From: Gordonibacter sp. 28C
Lineage (GTDB): Bacteria; Actinomycetota; Coriobacteriia; Coriobacteriales; Eggerthellaceae
Assembly (NCBI RefSeq): GCF_003339845.1
Contig: NZ_PPTR01000001.1
Location: 434,001-498,000 of the forward strand
Reading direction: 5' to 3'
DNA: 64,000 bases
The notes under the pieces were generated by a model. It did not search any database. It saw only the letters and a list, made by a program, of their open reading frames with translations, and was not told the DNA's origin. Positions 58,274 to 64,000 of the stretch are shown here, piece by piece. Positions within the stretch are counted from its first letter, which is position 1; the number at the start of each line of letters is the position of its first letter. Position numbers and translations under genes: made by a program.

Positions 58274-59674
58274 CTACTGGTACACGATCTCCGTGGAGTC
58301 CACGATGCTGATGAGCTCCTGTTGCGAGTTGATGCCCATCTTCTGGTAGATATGGTACACGTGCGTCTTGGCCGTGTATGCGGAGATATTCAACTCGTCG
58401 GCGATGAACTGGGCGTTGCGCCCCTTCGCCAAATAGTACAGGATCTCCTGCTCGCGGTTGGATAGCTTATGGTTCTGCGCCGCCTGGTTGCACCGCTGCT
58501 TGAAGTAGCCGCCCTCCACGATCTCTCCCTTCACGGTCTTGTCGGCGAACGTGTTGTCCTTGAACGGTACAAAGGCGGCCAACAGCGCCAAGGCCAGCAG
58601 CAGGCCGAGCGCCAGATAGGGCACGTATGCGAACAAACTCGGGTTCGTGTGCTCGATGACCATGCAGACGATCCAGCTTGTGATCATGCCTGCCGGTAGC
58701 ACCAGCTGTCCGCGGGCGATGCGCCAGAACGGCGAAGGATGGCCGCTCGCGAAACCCACGAGGGCGCTCATGTTCGAGAAATCAAGATACACGTACACGC
58801 CCAGGATGAACAGGCAGCATACCAGCATAAGGTTTGGCCCCAGGAACGCCAGCCCCAGAAAGCCCACTACCAACAGCAGCAACGACAGCTTCTCTGCGGT
58901 GCCGAACGGCAGATAGCGCTTCACCAGTACGCTCAGCGCCAAGTGCAAACCTGCGCCGCACGCGATGGCTGCGGCGATGGCGAGCGGGTCCACGGCGCTT
59001 AGGTTGGCGCACAGCAGGTACAGGGCAATGCCGAACAGCGCGCCGAACACGGCCACGGTGAAGCCGGTAAGCGGGAACAGGCGCGTTTGCTCGAGCGGCG
59101 CTTCGGGTTCCTGCTCGCTTCCCACGATATGGGTGCGCACGTATTGGAGCACGGTCAACGATGCGAGTGGCAGCAGCACGAGCATAACGTCGCCGTAGGG
59201 CGGTCTCAACTCGCAAGCGAAAAGGTAGATCACGGCACCTGCCAAGGCGCTGGCGGACAAATACGCCCCCACATCCTTCTGCCAGCCCACCATGAACACT
59301 TTGGGCCATAGGAGGAAGATGAGCGAAAACCCGCAACCTGCCAAGAACCAAGCTATCGCGAAAGCCGCCGGAGATACGGTCAGGTAGTGAGCCATGATGT
59401 TGAACAGTCCGAACGGCAGCGTCAGGAGCGCGGCGGCACGAGGCAGCGGGTCGCGCTCCGTGCGGCTGAACAGATCGCGCTTCGCGTACACGAGCAGCAT
59501 GGCGGCCACCATGCCCACCAGAAACGCCAGCTTCAAGTACAGAGACGCTTCCTTGCCGGCATGCTCTGCCGGGTAAGGGCTTAATAGCGCGAAGTAGAAC
59601 CAAGCCCAGAAGCATGCGAGGCCGGCGGAGGCTACGGGGAGCATGGTTCGCACGTGCGCTTTTTTGACCTTCAT
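58274..59674 (-). CDS. LuxR-family regulator with 12-TM sensor domain
   Basis: Membrane-bound transcription factor of 466 residues. About twelve helices (residues 8-385) resemble a transporter-like sensor. The cytoplasmic C-terminus is a LuxR/GerE helix-turn-helix: LSNREQEILYYLAKGRNAQF then ELNISAYTAKTHVYHIYQKM. Such regulators are a hallmark of Eggerthellaceae and often control adjacent reductase or transporter genes. AAGGGGGAA precedes the ATG. A 21-bp dyad (59734-59754) lies at its promoter. The DASS transporter at 56125 and the lipoprotein are possible targets. Confidence 0.92.
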   Translation of the reverse strand: MKVKKAHVRTMLPVASAGLACFWAWFYFALLSPYPAEHAGKEASLYLKLAFLVGMVAAMLLVYAKRDLFSRTERDPLPRAAALLTLPFGLFNIMAHYLTVSPAAFAIAWFLAGCGFSLIFLLWPKVFMVGWQKDVGAYLSASALAGAVIYLFACELRPPYGDVMLVLLPLASLTVLQYVRTHIVGSEQEPEAPLEQTRLFPLTGFTVAVFGALFGIALYLLCANLSAVDPLAIAAAIACGAGLHLALSVLVKRYLPFGTAEKLSLLLLVVGFLGLAFLGPNLMLVCCLFILGVYVYLDFSNMSALVGFASGHPSPFWRIARGQLVLPAGMITSWIVCMVIEHTNPSLFAYVPYLALGLLLALALLAAFVPFKDNTFADKTVKGEIVEGGYFKQRCNQAAQNHKLSNREQEILYYLAKGRNAQFIADELNISAYTAKTHVYHIYQKMGINSQQELISIVDSTEIVYQ

Positions 59675-59714
59675 GTGGAATCTTCCCCCTTAAGATTATT
59701 GGAGCCGAGATTCC

Positions 59715-59754
59715 ATTATAGGCGAACCGTCGTTCGTGATGCGCGATATCACGA
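59715..59754 (-). promoter_or_regulatory. luxR promoter with TCGTGAT-N7-ATCACGA dyad
   Basis: On the minus strand TATAAT is at 59720-59715. The dyad TCGTGAT (59734-59740) / ATCACGA (59748-59754) covers the -35 region, where no good hexamer is present, so an activator or autoregulator site is plausible. Confidence 0.5.
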
Positions 59755-59921
59755 CACTTTGTCGTTCTGCAAAAACGACGAAACGGTACAGGGAGGCTGT
59801 TGCATGATGCTGGCGAATAGGGTGCCGGAAATAGTGCCGTGAGCTCCGCATGAGGTGGCAGAAAGCCCCAAGCGCGCCTCCGCTGAAAGACCGGCAGGGT
59901 GCGGCGCCGAACCGTCGTCCG

Positions 59922-60908
59922 CTACGCCGTGCTACTCGGAATCGACGGGATGGCCACGATGAAGCAGGCTCCGCCGTCGGGCAGGTTGATGGCCTCGACC
60001 GTGCCGTCGTGCGCCTCCGCTATGGACTTCACGATGGCCAGCCCGAGGCCCGTGCCGCCCGTGCCGCGGCTGCGCGAGGCGTCGGTGCGGTAGAAGCGGT
60101 CGAAGAGCAGTTTGGGATCGACGTCGCCGAAGCCGGGGCCGTCGTCCTTCACGGCCAGGATGGAGTTGCCGCGCAGGCCGAACAGCTCGATGACGATGTG
60201 GCCGCCCGGGTTGATGAAGCGGCTCGCGTTCTCCACGAGGTTCGTCACGGCCTGCTTGAGGCGGTCGGGGTTGCCCAGCACGTCGGGCGCCTCGCCCACG
60301 ATCCGCGTGTTGGCCTCGCGGTCGCGCAAAATGGGCTCCAACGCGTCGAGCACGCTGTGGGCAAGGGCGTTCAGGTTCACGCGCGACAGCTCGAAGGGGG
60401 TGTCGTCGTCCTCAATGCGCTGCAGCGCCAGCAGGTCGTTCGTCAAGCGGCTCAGCCGCTCGGTTTCCGCCACGATGATGGAGCAGAACTTGTCGTGCAG
60501 CTCGGGGGGCATGTCGGGATCGAGGAGCATCTCGGCGTTGCCGCGGATGGCGGTGAGGGGCGTGCGCAGCTCATGGGCCACGTCGCTTACGAAAGCCGAC
60601 TGCCGGTGCTCCTTGAGCGCCAGGTCGATCTGCTGCGACCGCGTCTTCTCAACAAGCGATTTTATGGTGAGCGACAGCTCGTCGGCCTCGTGCAGGCGCC
60701 CGTCGGGGGCGAGCGACACGTCGACGCCCGAGCGCACGGCTTGGGTTTTCTTCACCAGCACGTTGAGCGGCTCGGCAAGGAAGTGCCCGATGACCAGGCT
60801 GAGCACGAACGTGATCATGCCTCCGGGAATAAGGAGCAGAAACGCCCTCGGCGTGGTGCCGAGGGCGATGTAGCAAATGAACACGATGAAGGCGCCGGCG
60901 AACAGCAT
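59922..60908 (-). CDS. Sensor histidine kinase of a two-component system
   Basis: Membrane kinase of 328 residues as read from ATG 60908, partner of the OmpR-type regulator upstream. Two helices at the N-terminus, a HAMP linker (about 42-90), H-box SDVAHELRTPLTAI, N-box NLVENASRF, G1 DDGPGFG and G2 GTGGTGLGLAIVKS. The first helix would be cut short from this ATG. In-frame residues LQTYFSLLATLL precede it back to an ATA at 60953-60951 that overlaps the regulator's stop (ATAA), where ATGA would be usual. No ATG, GTG or TTG lies between. The true start is therefore uncertain. Confidence 0.92.
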   Translation of the reverse strand: MLFAGAFIVFICYIALGTTPRAFLLLIPGGMITFVLSLVIGHFLAEPLNVLVKKTQAVRSGVDVSLAPDGRLHEADELSLTIKSLVEKTRSQQIDLALKEHRQSAFVSDVAHELRTPLTAIRGNAEMLLDPDMPPELHDKFCSIIVAETERLSRLTNDLLALQRIEDDDTPFELSRVNLNALAHSVLDALEPILRDREANTRIVGEAPDVLGNPDRLKQAVTNLVENASRFINPGGHIVIELFGLRGNSILAVKDDGPGFGDVDPKLLFDRFYRTDASRSRGTGGTGLGLAIVKSIAEAHDGTVEAINLPDGGACFIVAIPSIPSSTA

Positions 60909-60949
60909 GAGCAGCGTTGCCAGCAGGGAGAAGTATGTCTGCAGCCTTT

Positions 60950-61645
60950 TTATTGTTTGAACCTGTACCCGTATCCGCGAACCGTCTCCACCAGACCGGG
61001 ATCGTACCCGGCACCCTCAATCTTATCACGGAGGCGCTTGATATGGGTGTCGACGGTCTTGGTTTCCGTCAAGTATTCCCAGCCCCACGCATCGCGCAGC
61101 AGATCCTCGCGCGAAACCACCTTGCCGGCGTTCTTCATAAGGCTGGCAAGCAGCTCGAACTCGCGCGGCGTGAGGTCGATCTCGCCACGCTCGCCCGATG
61201 CCGTGTGGGCGTCTTCGTCCAGTGTGATGCCGCTCGCCGTGATGGCGTGGCTCGCGCCGGGGAAGTCGCCGCCGGAGCCGCGACGCAGCAGCGCGCGGAC
61301 GCGGGCGATGAGCTCGCGCACGCCGAAGGGCTTCGCCAGGTAATCGTCGCCGCCTATCTCCAGACCCACGACCTTGTCCAGCTCGGTGTCGCGCGCCGAC
61401 AGGAACAGCACGGGCACGGTGGTCTTCGAGCGCAGCCTGCGGCACAGCTCGTAACCGTCCATGCCGGGCAGCATGATGTCGAGCACGAACAGGTCGTAGG
61501 AGTTCTTCGTCGCCAGGGCCAGAGCCTCTTCGCCGTTGTCGACCACATCGGTGTAGAAGCCTTCCTTCTTCAAGGCGTAGCTCACGAATTCCGTGATGGA
61601 AGGCTCGTCGTCGACGACGAGAATGCGGTTCGGTGTATCGTTCAT
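60950..61645 (-). CDS. OmpR/PhoB-type response regulator
   Basis: Regulator of 231 residues. Receiver domain (about 8-120) with acidic pair VDDE, phospho-acceptor Asp in LFVLDIMLPGMDG, and Lys in YLAKPFG. The C-terminal winged helix (about 140-230) has LTPREFELLASLM, TVDTHIKRLRDKI and VRGYGYRFK. The stop codon overlaps the apparent start region of the kinase gene, so the pair is translationally coupled. It is divergent from coaX. The signal and targets are unknown. Confidence 0.94.
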   Translation of the reverse strand: MNDTPNRILVVDDEPSITEFVSYALKKEGFYTDVVDNGEEALALATKNSYDLFVLDIMLPGMDGYELCRRLRSKTTVPVLFLSARDTELDKVVGLEIGGDDYLAKPFGVRELIARVRALLRRGSGGDFPGASHAITASGITLDEDAHTASGERGEIDLTPREFELLASLMKNAGKVVSREDLLRDAWGWEYLTETKTVDTHIKRLRDKIEGAGYDPGLVETVRGYGYRFKQ

Positions 61646-61700
61646 GTGATACCTTTCTACGAGTGCGTAGTCAGATAGAGGCGGTTGGATGCCCGCTTGG

Positions 61701-61706
61701 TATAAT
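61701..61706 (+). promoter_or_regulatory. coaX -10 box
   Basis: TATAAT at 61701-61706 in an AT-rich patch, 65 bp before the coaX start. No convincing -35 hexamer at 16-18 nt upstream. Confidence 0.5.
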
Positions 61707-61770
61707 AATCAATCGAAACTATATCCGTTTGCATCCGTTTCGCCTGCATTCGAGGGGGTTTGTCAAAAAC

Positions 61771-62550
61771 ATGTTACTTGCTATCGACGTGGGGAACACC
61801 CAAACCGTGGTAGGCGTGTACAATGGCTCGGTACTCGTTCACATGTGGCGCGTGGCCACCAACAAAAACCACACATCTGACGAACTGCGTGCGAAGGTGT
61901 TCCCGCTGCTCGTTTCCGAGGGCATCCAGCTCGCCGATGTGCGCGGCGCGGCGCTCGCCTCGGTGGTGCCTCAACTCACGCAGGCATGGTGCGCGGCACT
62001 GCACCGCATGTTGGACGCCGACGTGCTCGTGTGCACGGCCGCGTCCGCCGGAGCCCTGTTTCCCACTACGTACGCGAATCCTGCCGAGATCGGGGCCGAC
62101 CGCGTGGCCGACGCCGTGGCGGCGCGGGCCCTCTACGGCGCGCCCGTGGTGGTGGTCGATTTCGGCACGGCCACGAACATCGAGGTCATCGACCGAGAGG
62201 GGCGGTTCATCGGCGGCGTCATCGCGCCGGGCGTGGACACGAGCGCCGCGGCGCTGTTCTCGCGCGCCACGCGTTTGGCGGCCATCGATTTGGTGGACCC
62301 GCACACGGCCATCGGCCGCAGCACGGAAGAGGCCATCCAGGCCGGCATCGTGTACGGCGAGGCCGACCGGGTGGACGGCTTGGTGCGGCGCATCTTCGCC
62401 CAGCTGGGCTACGAAGCCCCCGTGGTGGCCACGGGCGGCCTCGCCCCGCGCGTTGCCGAGCTGTCCGGCACCATCACCGCCATCAATCCCGAGTTGACCC
62501 TCGAGGGGCTGCGGCTGATCCACGAGGCGCAGGACGGCGGAGCGGCTTAA
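61771..62550 (+). CDS. coaX: Type III pantothenate kinase
   Basis: First enzyme of coenzyme A synthesis: phosphorylates pantothenate. 259 residues of the ASKHA fold. Phosphate-1 motif LLAIDVGNTQTVVG (about 2-15), catalytic Asp region ANPAEIGADRVADAVAA (about 105-121), and DFGTATNIEVID (about 129-140). GAGGGGG lies 12 nt before ATG 61771. Followed by the DUF3825 gene after 28 bp, probably the same operon. Confidence 0.95.
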   Translation: MLLAIDVGNTQTVVGVYNGSVLVHMWRVATNKNHTSDELRAKVFPLLVSEGIQLADVRGAALASVVPQLTQAWCAALHRMLDADVLVCTAASAGALFPTTYANPAEIGADRVADAVAARALYGAPVVVVDFGTATNIEVIDREGRFIGGVIAPGVDTSAAALFSRATRLAAIDLVDPHTAIGRSTEEAIQAGIVYGEADRVDGLVRRIFAQLGYEAPVVATGGLAPRVAELSGTITAINPELTLEGLRLIHEAQDGGAA

Positions 62551-62578
62551 GGCCGCCGTGGAAAGCGAGGAGGCGCGC

Positions 62579-63412
62579 GTGCAAAACGCCCAGGAAAGCA
62601 TCCGGGAAGACGTCCCCGAGGACCTGTTCGAATTCGCCTACTGCCCTAGTTTCTACGTGTCGCCGGCGGGTGGTGCGCGCCTGAGCGACCTCGCCGACCT
62701 CGCCGCGTCCGAAAACTGGGGCGAGGGGAACGCCGTCCTCGCCAACTACCTGCGCTACCTGTTCAAGAAGATCGCGTCGGAGTACAACGCGCTCGACGCT
62801 GGGACCCCCAGAATAGCGCGCGACCGCATTCTGTATCTTCGCGAGGATTGCGCGTGCATCAACACCGGCTTGTACACCGAGCGCTACGAAGACATCTACT
62901 GCCTTTTCGAGCCGAACCAACGGGAGGATCGCCAGCCGTGGTACCAGACGGGGTTTTTCAAGAAGAGCTCGCCGCGACTTGAGGTGGTGGACGCGTTGCC
63001 CGATCGCGCCCGCTTCTTCGACGACCCCGCCGACCTCATTTACGACCACCGGTTGGAGATCCGGCCGAATATCGACCACATTCTGGGCGACGAACGCAAC
63101 CTCGAACGCGTACCCGAGGAGCTGAGGAAGCCTGAATGGCGGCTGCTGCTGCGCCGCGCCTTCGTGGGCGCCGTCGCCGAGGCCGAGCAGCGCGTGGCCG
63201 CGAACTACATGCTGGCGGTTCCCCAGTACTTCAACGGGCGCATTCAGCTGCTCCTGCCGTTGTGCTTGATAGGGGAGGAGCCGGAACTGGCGCTCGCGCT
63301 GCAGCGCGAAGACGGCTACTACTCCGCCCGCACATGCCTGACGCTCGACATGGCGTACAACAACGCCCGCCTCATCGCCCGCCCGGAAGCCTCGTGGGTC
63401 ATGCCCGCGTAG
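62579..63412 (+). CDS. DUF3825 domain protein
   Basis: Protein of 277 residues resembling DUF3825 proteins, a family of unknown biochemical role sometimes linked to OST-HTH/RNA-related domains. Recognisable stretches: NYLRYLFKKIASEYNAL, LEIRPNIDHILGDERNLERV and GRIQLLLPLCLIGEEPELAL. No membrane segment. GTG 62579 is preferred because GAGGAGG lies 6 nt upstream; GTG 62558 would add seven residues. It follows coaX closely. Confidence 0.75.
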   Translation: MQNAQESIREDVPEDLFEFAYCPSFYVSPAGGARLSDLADLAASENWGEGNAVLANYLRYLFKKIASEYNALDAGTPRIARDRILYLREDCACINTGLYTERYEDIYCLFEPNQREDRQPWYQTGFFKKSSPRLEVVDALPDRARFFDDPADLIYDHRLEIRPNIDHILGDERNLERVPEELRKPEWRLLLRRAFVGAVAEAEQRVAANYMLAVPQYFNGRIQLLLPLCLIGEEPELALALQREDGYYSARTCLTLDMAYNNARLIARPEASWVMPA

Positions 63413-63466
63413 CGCGGAGCGATAGCCGGCAAAGGTTCGAGGCGCACGGATAACGGGAGCTGGGGG

Positions 63467-63961
63467 TTATAAGATGCCCTGTTCCTCCCAACGTGATCGT
63501 ACGGCTTCTCCTAGAAGTTCCTTGTCGGTTAAGCCGGTCTGCGGTTTTCGATGTTGATCCAGAGCTAGTTCAAGCTGGTTGTGCAGATTTAGCCCGTGCT
63601 CAAGGGCATTTCTTCTGTCTTCGATGGTTGTTTCCGGCTTTTGCTGGAAGCTGTTCGTAGGCGGCTGGGGGGAAGAGCCGGACTCCGTATTATAGCTTGC
63701 GCGAAGCTTCCGTATTTCACGTGAAAGCTCTTCGACGTCGCTTTGAAGCTTTTGTGCCAGCAGCGAGAGCGCGGCAAGCATTCCCGCTGCGTATTCGCTC
63801 GCATAATCCGCATTAGCCGACATGGCGATGTACGCGTATTCCGTCGCTTGCGAGAGTTCGTTTGCGCCCATCTCGACCCTGTCAATAAGGTCGATCAAAT
63901 GGATAGGTACAGATTGGCGATTTTCTGAAGGTATACGTCTCCGTTTCCGCTGGTTTCCCAT
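63467..63961 (-). CDS. Hypothetical protein, lower GC
   Basis: Protein of 164 residues with a basic N-terminus (MGNQRKRRRIPSENRQS), a helical coiled-coil-like middle (LSLLAQKLQSDVEELSREIR, about 66-85) and a Pro/Gln/Ser-rich linker. No family recognised. GC content is visibly lower than neighbours, suggesting transfer, and the gene is convergent with the DUF3825 gene. AGGAAGG lies about 12 nt before the ATG. It may belong to an accessory region continuing beyond the window. Confidence 0.65.
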   Translation of the reverse strand: MGNQRKRRRIPSENRQSVPIHLIDLIDRVEMGANELSQATEYAYIAMSANADYASEYAAGMLAALSLLAQKLQSDVEELSREIRKLRASYNTESGSSPQPPTNSFQQKPETTIEDRRNALEHGLNLHNQLELALDQHRKPQTGLTDKELLGEAVRSRWEEQGIL

Positions 63962-64000
63962 GCTTGAACCGACCTTCCTCTGAGGCTTCCTCCAGATAGT

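Overview
The window is GC-rich (about 63%) chromosomal DNA whose gene content points to an anaerobic Coriobacteriia member, most probably Eggerthellaceae (Eggerthella or Gordonibacter type). The clues are DMSO-reductase-type parts (DmsC-like anchors, a TorD chaperone, a cytosolic molybdoenzyme with a ferredoxin subunit), a LuxR regulator with about twelve membrane helices, HXXEE membrane proteins, cysteine desulfidase, a dimethylarginine-hydrolase/APC transporter pair, and many GTG starts. Genus is inferred from gene content, not from a marker gene.

Layout. 1-2.4 kb: end of a DmsC-like anchor, a strong terminator, then TorD plus a second DmsC-like anchor. 2.5-8.6 kb: two minus-strand c-di-GMP enzymes. 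8.8-14.2 kb: cysteine desulfidase, a TetR regulator divergent from three tandem HXXEE membrane proteins, and an AAA/DUF4143 ATPase behind an iterated palindrome. 14.4-19.2 kb: CmpB-like membrane protein, two uncharacterised proteins, EFR1-type flavodoxin/ferredoxin, and an AlkA-like glycosylase. 19.2-22.7 kb: a candidate structured RNA, a ZIP metal transporter, a long inverted repeat, a 54-residue hydrophobic peptide gene with a convergent short transcript (type I toxin-antitoxin-like), and an iron-type alcohol dehydrogenase. 22.9-32.2 kb: LrgB/LrgA, a small 4-TM protein, a surface 5'-nucleotidase, an APC permease plus dimethylargininase with a divergent GntR regulator, and an RNA uracil methyltransferase. 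32.2-35.9 kb: a third c-di-GMP enzyme and cysteine synthase.

36.5-44.0 kb is a housekeeping block: tilS, maf, hpt, ftsH, a folP-folK fusion and birA. 44-49.4 kb holds a MATE exporter, bioY and fabH, with two AT-rich MITE-like elements between genes and a FabT-like site in front of fabH, followed by a Crp/Fnr regulator. 49.8-53.3 kb has a two-subunit cytosolic molybdenum/tungsten enzyme and a membrane-tethered rubrerythrin-like protein. 53.5-59.7 kb has a haloacid dehalogenase, two divergent DASS transporters, a lipoprotein and the LuxR regulator. 59.9-64 kb has a two-component system, coaX, a DUF3825 protein and a lower-GC hypothetical gene.

Several genes fit into functional groups. birA, bioY and fabH concern biotin and fatty acids. 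APC permease, dimethylargininase and GntR look like a regulated methylarginine/arginine unit. The Crp/Fnr regulator lies head-to-head with the molybdoenzyme. Intergenic spaces are unusually rich in dispersed hairpin repeats: at least two families occur three or more times, and three inverted-repeat elements have related ends.
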